A stretch of DNA of 34,820 nucleotides from an uncultured SAR116 cluster alpha proteobacterium. GTDB lineage: Bacteria > Pseudomonadota > Alphaproteobacteria > Puniceispirillales > Puniceispirillaceae. A model generated the notes under the pieces. That model ran no database searches. It was given only the letters and a program-made list of their open reading frames with translations, and was not told the DNA's origin. The first letter of the stretch is position 1. The number at the start of each line of letters is the position of its first letter. The translations under genes were made by a program, and so were the position numbers. The stretch is from positions 103,298 through 138,117 of the forward strand of contig CABYPW010000005.1 of NCBI GenBank assembly GCA_902520885.1, written 5' to 3'. This document shows positions 18,453-25,886 of the stretch, piece by piece.

Positions 18453-19889
18453 ATGGCAAATAATTTTTTAAAAAAAATTGAGGCGCAGATAAATAATTCA
18501 ATCATCTTAAAAGATGAAACAATAATGGCTCCCTATCTAATAGATTGGCGTGGAAACTTTAGAGGGAACGCGAAAGCGATATTAATGCCAACCGATACTC
18601 AGATGGTCTCGACCATTATGCAGATTGCAGATACAGAAAACCAGACTATCGTGCCACAAGGAGGTAATACTGGTTTAGTCGGAGGAGGTATTCCAGATCA
18701 AACCGGCGAGAGCGTTATTTTAAGCCTTAAAAAAATGAACTCAATTATTGAATTTTCGCCGGAAAATAGAACAATCATTGCTCAGTCAGGATGTATATTA
18801 CAACAAATCCACGAGTTGGTTGAGAAACAAAATCTTTGCTTACCGCTAACTCTCGCAGCAAAAGGCAGTTGTACGATCGGGGGCAATCTGGCGACTAATG
18901 CCGGTGGTTTGAATGTGTTGAGATATGGTAGTATGAGAGAACAATGCCTTGGACTTGAAGTTGTACTAGCCGATGGTGCTATCATTAATCAACTTGAACC
19001 ACTAAGGAAAGATAACACCGGGTATGATTTAAAAAACCTATTCATCGGTTCTGAAGGAACTCTGGGTATTATTACAGCCTCTTGTTTAAAATTAGTGTCA
19101 AAACCAAAAGTCAAATCAACTTCCATAGCGGTAATTGAAAAGTTCGAGCATTCTCTAAAATTACTAGAAATGTTGCAAAACTACTCTGGAGATCAGGTGG
19201 ATTCATTCGAAATTATGCCTAAGACATTACTAGACATAGTATACAAACAGTTTCCAGATATTTCTCAACCAATAAAACCTTACTCTGGTTTTATTTTATT
19301 AATGGAGATAAGCTCATCTAAGTCAGACAATTTAGAAGATAAACCTTTAGGAAAATCTTTTTTACAAAATATCATGGAATGTTTTCTGGAGCAGGCTTAT
19401 AGTGATAATCTAATATCGAATGCGGTTGTTGCTCAAAATGAATCGCAGAGACAAGCTTTCTGGGCAATACGTGAAAATGCTCCACAAGCTACCAAACAAG
19501 AATCCTGGCCCATAAATACTGATATTTCTGTTCGTAGAGATAAACTAGCTGAGTTTTATAATTTTGCTTCAATTGAGGTTGCAAAAATATGTAACAAAAG
19601 TCGAATTTGTGGGTATGGACATGTGGGTGATGGAAATTTGCACTTCAATGTTGTAGAGGCTGAGGAAGGTGACCCAAATTGGTCAGATAAAAGAGCGCAA
19701 ATCTTACAGGTAATTTACGACTCACTTGAAAAATTTTCTGGCTCAATCAGCGCTGAACACGGAATTGGCCAGCTTAAAACAAACCAGCTTATAAACACCA
19801 AAGACCCAAATCATTATCACATAATGACTAAAATAAAAAATAGCCTCGACCCAAAAAACCTTCTTAATCCAGGTAGGATTATAAATTAA
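18453..19889 (+). CDS. FAD-binding oxidoreductase, D-2-hydroxyacid (hydroxyglutarate/lactate) dehydrogenase type
   Basis: A 478-residue flavoprotein with an N-terminal FAD_binding_4 domain and a C-terminal FAD-oxidase domain. PQGGNTGLVGGG at about residue 69 binds the FAD pyrophosphate and GSEGTLGIITA closes the flavin domain. CGYGHVGDGNLHFNV contributes metal or substrate ligands, and SAEHGIGQLKTN near the C terminus is the family signature. Relatives oxidise D-2-hydroxyglutarate, D-lactate or glycolate. The substrate cannot be fixed here, and no GlcE/GlcF partners are adjacent, which favours the single-subunit D-2-hydroxyglutarate or D-lactate types. Confidence 0.88.
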   Translation: MANNFLKKIEAQINNSIILKDETIMAPYLIDWRGNFRGNAKAILMPTDTQMVSTIMQIADTENQTIVPQGGNTGLVGGGIPDQTGESVILSLKKMNSIIEFSPENRTIIAQSGCILQQIHELVEKQNLCLPLTLAAKGSCTIGGNLATNAGGLNVLRYGSMREQCLGLEVVLADGAIINQLEPLRKDNTGYDLKNLFIGSEGTLGIITASCLKLVSKPKVKSTSIAVIEKFEHSLKLLEMLQNYSGDQVDSFEIMPKTLLDIVYKQFPDISQPIKPYSGFILLMEISSSKSDNLEDKPLGKSFLQNIMECFLEQAYSDNLISNAVVAQNESQRQAFWAIRENAPQATKQESWPINTDISVRRDKLAEFYNFASIEVAKICNKSRICGYGHVGDGNLHFNVVEAEEGDPNWSDKRAQILQVIYDSLEKFSGSISAEHGIGQLKTNQLINTKDPNHYHIMTKIKNSLDPKNLLNPGRIIN

Positions 19890-19903
19890 TAGGAACACTG
19901 AAA

Positions 19904-20461
19904 GTGCATAGTAAATTGATTTTAACAAAAGAAGACATAATTACGTTTTGGTTTGAAGAAATCTCTCCAGAGCAATGGTTTAAAAAAGATAAAAAATTCG
20001 ATGCAATGCTTTTAGAAAGAGCTGGCACTACTGTTGTAAAAGCATTGAATGGTCAGTTAGATAGATGGTCAAAAACATCTGCAGGCTCGGTAAGTTTAGT
20101 TATATTATTAGATCAATTTACCCGAAATATATTCAGAGATACACCAAAAGCTTTTTCTGGGGATGAAATGGCACTTGTCCTCAGTCAAAAATCAATAAAT
20201 TCTGATTGGTTTGCTAAATTATCTATGGCATATAAACAATTTTTATTAATGCCGATGATGCATAGCGAGGATATTTCAATACAGGAAAATTCACTTCCCC
20301 TATTTAAAAAGCACACTAATAAGCGAACCTATGAATTTGCAGTAAAGCATAGAGATATCATAGCAAAATTTGGAAGATTTCCTCACCGTAACCTAATACT
20401 AAGCAGGCCAAGCACCGGAGAAGAATTGATATTTCTTAATCAGCCTGGCTCCTCATTTTAA
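19904..20461 (+). CDS. DUF924 family protein
   Basis: A 185-residue cytosolic protein. ITFWFEEISPEQWFKKD at the N terminus, VILLDQFTRNIFRDTPKAF in the middle and a final FPHRNLILSRPSTGEE are the hallmarks of the DUF924 (YP_-type TPR-like) family. Its biochemical role is not known. The GTG start at 19904 is supported by AGGA nine bases upstream. It follows the FAD dehydrogenase by 14 bases and overlaps the convergent GT9 gene by 9 bases. Confidence 0.85.
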   Translation: MHSKLILTKEDIITFWFEEISPEQWFKKDKKFDAMLLERAGTTVVKALNGQLDRWSKTSAGSVSLVILLDQFTRNIFRDTPKAFSGDEMALVLSQKSINSDWFAKLSMAYKQFLLMPMMHSEDISIQENSLPLFKKHTNKRTYEFAVKHRDIIAKFGRFPHRNLILSRPSTGEELIFLNQPGSSF

Positions 20462-21418
20462 ATCAGACAAACCTCCTACCTCTCGAACTTTACTTAATAC
20501 CTCATGGGTTGTAATTGCCTGAATATTCGCTTTATATATAAACTCAGCTGCTGACCCTGTTGGTGAGGACATGTAAGGGTTTGTATCGTCTCCCATTATC
20601 ATTACGGTTGGCGCTCCTATCCTTGCTGCGAGAAAAGTTGGCCCCGTATCATTTCCAACAATAAATTGTGCTTTTGTGAAAATTTGTGCTAATTCCTGTA
20701 AGCTGGTGTTATCGACAAGGATTTCTGAAGCTCTACTATTAGCACAAACTTCCATGGCAATTTTTCTCTCTATTTTAGTTCCAGCTAGGTAGGATGTGAT
20801 TCCTAATTCGTAAAGCGAATTTGCCAAGTTAGCATATTTCTCAGCAGACCACCTTTTACTTAGTTTATGTGGTGAACTACCTGGTATAATCACACAATAT
20901 GGTTTCTTAATTTTGAACTTCTGAAATACGTTTTTACTATCTTTGACTAACCATGATAATTCAGCTTTAAACTCCAACGCTCCTGCCATTTTCACTGCTT
21001 CTAACATTCTATCTCTATTGTTCATATTTGTGAAATCAGGCATTGGGTGAGAGCATTCCTTTGCAGTTCCATACCAATTACCGCCACCTCGTTTATAAAA
21101 CCAATCAAAATAAGCCTTCGTTCGCTTTGAACATTGTAAATCAATAACTGCAGTCCACTTTTTTCTAAAATGATTTCGTATTTGATACGTTTTTCGAAAA
21201 TAGTAGAATGGTTTTCTTTCATCGATAATAATTGAGTCAAAATAAGGCATTAAATTAGCTAGTGAAACAAATGCTGGGCTAGTAAGTAGAGTTAAATTTG
21301 CTGATGGAAAACTCGTTCGAAGACTCTCAAATGCGTCCAATCCCTGAAGGATGTCTCCAAGCGCACCGTGTTTAATAATTAAATATTTATCTCTTTTAAC
21401 TTTGCTAGCTTCACTCAT
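20453..21418 (-). CDS. Glycosyltransferase family 9 (heptosyltransferase-like)
   Basis: A 321-residue GT-B enzyme. IKHGALGDILQGLDAFESL at the N terminus is the acceptor-domain signature, and VIIPGSSPHKLSKRWSAEKY and IVGNDTGPTFLAARIGAPTV mark the nucleotide-sugar half, as in WaaC/WaaF-type heptosyltransferases of lipopolysaccharide cores. The acceptor and sugar are not deducible. It is divergent from lptD, which exports lipopolysaccharide, so an envelope role is a reasonable inference. Confidence 0.87.
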   Translation of the reverse strand: MSEASKVKRDKYLIIKHGALGDILQGLDAFESLRTSFPSANLTLLTSPAFVSLANLMPYFDSIIIDERKPFYYFRKTYQIRNHFRKKWTAVIDLQCSKRTKAYFDWFYKRGGGNWYGTAKECSHPMPDFTNMNNRDRMLEAVKMAGALEFKAELSWLVKDSKNVFQKFKIKKPYCVIIPGSSPHKLSKRWSAEKYANLANSLYELGITSYLAGTKIERKIAMEVCANSRASEILVDNTSLQELAQIFTKAQFIVGNDTGPTFLAARIGAPTVMIMGDDTNPYMSSPTGSAAEFIYKANIQAITTHEVLSKVREVGGLSDLK

Positions 21419-21535
21419 TTTTATTCTTACTGCTTTTTCTGTTTAATAGAATTTACAACAGAGCATGCAAGATGTTAGCTATATTATTTAGATATCAACT
21501 TTATTCTGCTATAACGAGATAATTGAACTAATAAT

Positions 21536-23704
21536 ATGTTTTCAAAAAAAATAAATTATCAAAATATAAAGTTTATAGTTTTCGTAATCTTATTTGCTAA
21601 TATTATGCACGTTTCCTCGGGACACACTGCTGATAATTCCACAAAAACAACCGAAGTTATTTTTGAAGCTGATACCATAGAAATTAATCAAAATGAAGGT
21701 GTTATAATAGCAGAAAAAAATGTTCTATTTCAACAGGGGCAATATGAATTGAGGGCTGATAAAGTAATTTATAATCAGTCAGCCGATGTTGGTAATGCCT
21801 ATGGTAATGTAACGGTGACAACTGAAGACGGTATTACAACCAAGGCAGATAAGCTCCAACTAAATGAAAATTTCCAAAATATTGTTGCTTCCCCATTATT
21901 AACTATACTTTCTGATGGGAGCCGTTTTAGAGCGCAAAATGGAGAAAGAAAAGAAGGTATAAAAGCTGTTTACAATAATGGGGTTTTCTCTCCATGTATT
22001 TGTGATTATGAAGCGGGGGAAACACCTATCTGGGATTTAAGGTCCAGTAAAATATTTCATGATTATCAGGCTAATACCATACGTCATGAGAATGTGAGAA
22101 TGCATATTTTGGGTTTGCCATTTATTTTCTTACCATGGATTGCCCATCCAGATCCTTCTATAAATCGACGCAGTGGTTTGCTCATGCCAGAATTTAAATT
22201 TTCAGAAGACACTGGTACCGTTGTAAATTCTCCCATGTTTGTAGTTCTTGATAAAACAAGTGATGTAGAGTTTCGTCCTAATATGACAGCTAATAGAGGC
22301 AATATACTTGAAATGAGGTATCGCAAATTATGGGATAAGACTGACCTAAACGCCACTATCTTCACTGGTTATGTATCCACATTTGATAAAAACAGGGAAG
22401 ATGTCTCAGCTGCGAATATTAAAATGAATTCTTCTATTCAAGATGGCTGGAGAATCAATCTTGACTTCAAAAAAAGTTCACAAGATACGTTTCTTAGACG
22501 ATATGACCTAGATGATGAAACTGCTTTAAGATCAGAATTTAGTGGAAATAAAACAACAAATAATAGTCACTATCTCGTTGAGTTCTCCGAAGTTCAAAAT
22601 TTAACTGACACCTCTACTGAGCGAAATTCACCAATTACGCTGCCGTCCATAACCGTTGAAAAGACTGGAAAAGGATTTATCGAGGGTCATGTCTTAAAAA
22701 CAAAAATACATGCTAACCATATTTGGCAAGATTTGGGACATGATGTTTCTAGATGGAATATTCAACAAACTAATTTTAACTCTCACAAAAATAAATTAGG
22801 CATATTCGAAAATGAAATTGGATATTTAGGAAGCATTTATCAAGTAAACAAACGAAATGACGGTTTTACCAATACTGGAGAAGTAATAAGGGCAAATATT
22901 CATGCGTCTTCTGTCTGGAGAAAATATTATAACTATACCATTAATAAAAAATCATTGATTTTTGAGCCTAAGATTAAACTTACCTTCATAGGAGGCGACG
23001 ATAAAAACAATGATATTCCAAATAGAGACTCGTCCGATTTCAGAATAGACTCAGCGAATATGTTTTTAACCAATAGGTTTCAGGGATATGATTATGTTCT
23101 ACCTGGTGCAAGGGCAGATATTGGACTTTCGGCATTTACAAACTCAAAGATCCTTGGATCATTGCACGGGTTTGCAGGTGTCTCAAGAAGACATTCCGGA
23201 GAAGTGCCCTCTGGTTTAACTGCGGGCAATGATAAAGACCTCTCTGATTATGTAGCCACAGTATCGGCGGAAAAAGAAAATCTTTATGTGTTAAGTTGGT
23301 CTGGCCGGATAAACTCAACTTCATCAAATCTCGACGAGTCTCGTACTAAATTCAGTGCCAATATTTTCAACACAAGGCTTACTGTCGCGCACACACAATT
23401 AACACAAAACTATTTTACGTCTGCAGATGGTGACTTAGAGGAGGCAACGGTCTCTGTGTCTCAGAGTTTAAATAATAATATGAATTTACGTGCATCTCAA
23501 AATTGGGATTTATCGAATAGTATGGTGAGCAGAGATAAATCGTCTTTTATTATTTCTTGGTCAGATGGTCTGCAAGATTGTTTGGAGTTATCTCTCCGCT
23601 ATGAGCGTGACCCAGAGAGCGATCGAGACATCAAAATAACAGAAACTTATCAAATTTTATTAAATTTTAAATATTTAGGGGGAGTGCCTTATGACCGTAA
23701 CTAG
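21536..23704 (+). CDS. lptD: LPS-assembly protein LptD
   Basis: A 722-residue outer-membrane protein that inserts lipopolysaccharide into the outer leaflet together with LptE. A signal-peptide-like stretch (about residues 12-32) precedes an OstA/LptA jellyroll domain, with EADTIEINQNEGVIIAEKNV and GQYELRADKVIYNQ repeats. The PCICDYEAGETPIWDLRSSK and PFIFLPWIAHPDPSINRRSG segments open the LptD barrel domain, which runs to the C terminus. Many alphaproteobacteria have lptD beside surA, pdxA and ksgA; none of these is here. Upstream is the divergent GT9 gene. The length is typical. Confidence 0.92.
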   Translation: MFSKKINYQNIKFIVFVILFANIMHVSSGHTADNSTKTTEVIFEADTIEINQNEGVIIAEKNVLFQQGQYELRADKVIYNQSADVGNAYGNVTVTTEDGITTKADKLQLNENFQNIVASPLLTILSDGSRFRAQNGERKEGIKAVYNNGVFSPCICDYEAGETPIWDLRSSKIFHDYQANTIRHENVRMHILGLPFIFLPWIAHPDPSINRRSGLLMPEFKFSEDTGTVVNSPMFVVLDKTSDVEFRPNMTANRGNILEMRYRKLWDKTDLNATIFTGYVSTFDKNREDVSAANIKMNSSIQDGWRINLDFKKSSQDTFLRRYDLDDETALRSEFSGNKTTNNSHYLVEFSEVQNLTDTSTERNSPITLPSITVEKTGKGFIEGHVLKTKIHANHIWQDLGHDVSRWNIQQTNFNSHKNKLGIFENEIGYLGSIYQVNKRNDGFTNTGEVIRANIHASSVWRKYYNYTINKKSLIFEPKIKLTFIGGDDKNNDIPNRDSSDFRIDSANMFLTNRFQGYDYVLPGARADIGLSAFTNSKILGSLHGFAGVSRRHSGEVPSGLTAGNDKDLSDYVATVSAEKENLYVLSWSGRINSTSSNLDESRTKFSANIFNTRLTVAHTQLTQNYFTSADGDLEEATVSVSQSLNNNMNLRASQNWDLSNSMVSRDKSSFIISWSDGLQDCLELSLRYERDPESDRDIKITETYQILLNFKYLGGVPYDRN

Positions 23705-23739
23705 GAATTTTAATGCTAAAGTAAAGGTCCCTTGATATT

Positions 23740-23765
23740 TTGAAAATAAATTTCAATAATTTTTT
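23740..23765 (+). terminator. Probable Rho-independent terminator of lptD
   Basis: TTGAAA and TTTCAA form a 6-bp stem with a 5-base loop, followed by TAATTTTTT. It lies 36 bases after the lptD stop. The stem is AT-rich, so strength is uncertain. Confidence 0.5.
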
Positions 23766-23911
23766 AAGGGTAAAAATAAGAATTTTTTTATAGCAGAAAT
23801 ATCCAAGAATTGTTTCTCTATAGCGTTGATCATATCTCACATTGAAAAGCATACGCTTATTAAAAAACCAAGCACCAAAGCAAAGTCACTGAATAATTGC
23901 AAAGAGCATTT

Positions 23912-24451
23912 TCAATTGGCCCATAAGTTTTTTATCCTTTTGGAAAATAGCTTTTTGCCTAATGAAACATTTTCAATCCAGTCGTTATTCGCGCCTTCAT
24001 CAGCATGATCAGAGATAAATTTAAAACATTTAAACCTAATATTTTCGAGATAACAAATTTTTGCAATGGCATATGCCTCCATATCGACTAGGTCTGTTTT
24101 CAATTTTGGAGTGTGTGTTAAAAAAGAGTCTCCTGTTCCGCAACTATATCCTTCACTTCCAAAATTAATTTCCGAAATATCATCAAACGGAGTTTGACCA
24201 ATCTTAAATCCAAGTGGCGTGGCGTCCATATCTCTTTGAAAAAATCGAGTTACTTCTACTAAACCCCGCAATTCTTTATTTAAACTACCAGCAGTTCCAT
24301 AGTTAATTATTAAAGATGGAGCATAATTTTTAATGACTTTAAATGTTTTAATTGCTGCATTTATTTTTCCAACACCAGTATAATGAATCTGAATATTTGG
24401 TAAGTCTTTTTTACTAAGTTCTTCTTTTACTGCAACAAGTATTAAAATCAT
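23912..24451 (-). CDS. MTA/SAH nucleosidase-like phosphorylase family protein
   Basis: A 179-residue protein of the nucleoside phosphorylase superfamily, close to 5'-methylthioadenosine/S-adenosylhomocysteine nucleosidases. IHYTGVGKINAAIKTFKVI and LIINYGTAGSLNKELRGLV form the N-terminal half, DLVDMEAYAIAKICYLENI supplies the ribose-binding Met-Glu, and FISDHADEGANNDW contains the catalytic Asp. It is shorter than the usual 230 residues, mainly between the core strands. It cleaves or senses thio-adenosine compounds, but the exact substrate is uncertain. It is the last recognisable housekeeping-type gene before the accessory region. Confidence 0.8.
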   Translation of the reverse strand: MILILVAVKEELSKKDLPNIQIHYTGVGKINAAIKTFKVIKNYAPSLIINYGTAGSLNKELRGLVEVTRFFQRDMDATPLGFKIGQTPFDDISEINFGSEGYSCGTGDSFLTHTPKLKTDLVDMEAYAIAKICYLENIRFKCFKFISDHADEGANNDWIENVSLGKKLFSKRIKNLWAN

Positions 24452-24550
24452 ATAATTTCCTTAGTGAAGCTTCCTATTGCGAATATATACTCGTCAAACT
24501 ATTCCACGGTCAATGGTGATGCTAGATTTCTTGGTTGGTCATCCACTATT

Positions 24551-25042
24551 TTAATCAACTTCTAGTTCATAAAAATTTCCATTTTCATCATAACCTTCAA
24601 TTTCACCTTTGCCAGTCCACTCACCTCCGAAAGACACTTCTGTTCCATCTTCTAGGGTCAAGTACCCATCTACATATCTATCCCCACTTGCATCAATATT
24701 ACCAGATACATAACCTCCATCTCCATAACCAGAAACATCATAATCATAACTACTAGCATACCCATAAGGACCAGAATAATTCTCTGGAAAACCCAATGAT
24801 TTATTTAAGTATTTTCTCAAGCAGTCTTGAGTTGTACATTCGCCATTTGATAATGCCTTTGTATTATAGGTAGTCATACAGGCATGTGTCGTACATTCAC
24901 CGTTTGTTAATGACTTTATGTTGTAAGTCGTCATACAGGCATGCGTCGTACATTCACCATTGGTAAGGGATTTTATCAAATCATTTGCAGAAACTGAAAA
25001 CGAAAACAAAATCCAAATAGATATTATATAAATATATTTCAC
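24551..25042 (-). CDS. Secreted protein with three 19-residue Cys-containing repeats
   Basis: A 163-residue protein with no recognised function. Residues 1-19 look like a Sec signal peptide (MKYIYIISIWILFSFSVSA). Residues 23-79 are three 19-residue repeats; the first two are identical and the third has diverged. Each holds a CxxxxC pair in an NGECTTHAC-like core. After a Tyr/Gly-rich linker comes an acidic C-terminal domain ending GEIEGYDENGNFYELEVD. The start is GTG, with a weak AGAG upstream. It follows the 142-aa repeat protein by 8 bases, so both are probably co-transcribed. Paired cysteines suggest an oxidised extracytoplasmic protein; that is inference. Confidence 0.75.
   Translation of the reverse strand: MKYIYIISIWILFSFSVSANDLIKSLTNGECTTHACMTTYNIKSLTNGECTTHACMTTYNTKALSNGECTTQDCLRKYLNKSLGFPENYSGPYGYASSYDYDVSGYGDGGYVSGNIDASGDRYVDGYLTLEDGTEVSFGGEWTGKGEIEGYDENGNFYELEVD
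24806..24976 (-). repeat. Three tandem 57-bp coding repeats
   Basis: Units at 24920-24976, 24863-24919 and 24806-24862 encode the 19-residue repeats. Units 1 and 2 encode identical peptides but differ at a few synonymous bases. Unit 3 differs at seven or so residues. The pattern points to old duplication kept under protein-level selection. Confidence 0.9.
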
Positions 25043-25050
25043 AAATCACT

Positions 25051-25479
25051 CTAGTTTAACAGTTCGCATAATGTTTTTCTTACTTCTTCAACGTCTCCAT
25101 TATGCATCTGGAAAATCTTATAAAGTTGATTGGCAAAGTCAACAGCATTGCTCCGATATGCGTTTATAGTAAAATACCCATAAAAATTTCCTTGCCTATC
25201 TACTACAATAGGAACACTGTCACTGGATGAATACTCATTCCAGGGACTAGAGGAACTATACTCATTACCATATGGCGACGCATATTCGTTCCACATAGTG
25301 GACCCATACTCATTTCCATATTTACCATATCCGTTACATACACTCTCTGAACTATACTCATTACAGACCAAACACCCCAAAAATTCATCATGATTACTTC
25401 CACCAAAAAGTAATAAGTCTTTTGCCAAAGCAGTTTGTGCCGAAAAAATAAAAAATATTAAAATAATATTCAATTTCAT
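25051..25479 (-). CDS. Secreted NEYSS-repeat protein
   Basis: A 142-residue protein. Residues 1-19 form a signal peptide (MKLNIILIFFIFSAQTALA). Then comes LLLFGGSNHDEFLGCLVC, followed by about five copies of a short unit built on NEYSS or GNEY. The C-terminal part, VPIVVDRQGNFYGYFTINA, is non-repetitive. I recall similar short proteins with this GCLxC, NEY-repeat and FYGYFT layout in diverse bacteria, with no assigned function. The ATG at 25479 is chosen over 25497 because GGAG lies suitably before it and the signal peptide then starts cleanly. Its ATG overlaps the stop of the helix-turn-helix fragment. Confidence 0.75.
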   Translation of the reverse strand: MKLNIILIFFIFSAQTALAKDLLLFGGSNHDEFLGCLVCNEYSSESVCNGYGKYGNEYGSTMWNEYASPYGNEYSSSSPWNEYSSSDSVPIVVDRQGNFYGYFTINAYRSNAVDFANQLYKIFQMHNGDVEEVRKTLCELLN

Positions 25480-25859
25480 CTTGTGAACTCCTTCCACATT
25501 CTTCCTCTTATGAGAGGATATTCTTTATCTCTAAATGCTAATCTTTCTTTTCGTTCAGAGTATCTCTTTAAAACTGAATGTACGAGTCCGTTTGTCCACT
25601 TTTCATCACGCTTAGTTTTGATGCCTCTTTCATTTAAGATTTGTGCAATTTTTCTGTAACCTAATCCACCCTTATGAAGTGATTTAATTAGTTTATAGTT
25701 TTCAATTTGTTTTGGACTATGATTGTAGGGGTTTTGTTGAGGTAGAAGGTTATTAAATCTTTTAGAAACTATATAAAATAGATAGTTAGCATACTCATTT
25801 TCTGAAAAGTATTGTCCAATCAGACCTACTCTACGGTAACCGAATAGAATTAGAATTAC
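25476..25859 (-). pseudogene. 5'-truncated gene with a recombinase-type helix-turn-helix domain
   Basis: The frame is open for 127 codons but has no usable start codon near its upstream end, where an in-frame TAG sits at 25860-25862. The product reads FGYRRVGLIGQYFSENEYAN, then a hydrophobic patch, then LHKGGLGYRKIAQILNERGI, KTKRDEKW and VHSVLKRYSERKE. The latter resembles the DNA-binding domain C-terminal to the catalytic part of large serine recombinases and related phage proteins. The upstream end coincides with the 25837-25859 direct repeat of the recombinase unit, so the gene was probably cut there by insertion or rearrangement. Its TGA overlaps the ATG of the NEYSS-repeat gene. Confidence 0.65.
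25837..25859. repeat. Left direct repeat, candidate attL
   Basis: TAACCGAATAGA then A then TTAGAATTAC. The 27586-27608 copy has T at the central position and is otherwise identical. Weaker similarity continues for about ten AT-rich bases on the inner side of this copy, matching the outer side of the right copy. Confidence 0.65.
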
Positions 25860-25886
25860 CTATTAAATAATTAATATCATTTAATA

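Noticed and set aside
24440-24560. tRNA gene as the island attachment point.
   Set aside because: No acceptor stem, T-arm motif or clover-leaf could be traced here or beside either recombinase.
24535-24756. His/Leu-rich plus-strand frame.
   Set aside because: It is the complement of the Gly/Tyr/Asp-rich part of the secreted repeat protein, and its composition is an artefact of that.
25203-25406. Met/Val-rich minus-strand frame inside the NEYSS-repeat gene.
   Set aside because: It is an alternate frame of the repeat DNA, with no ribosome-binding site, and lies inside a gene that has a signal peptide.
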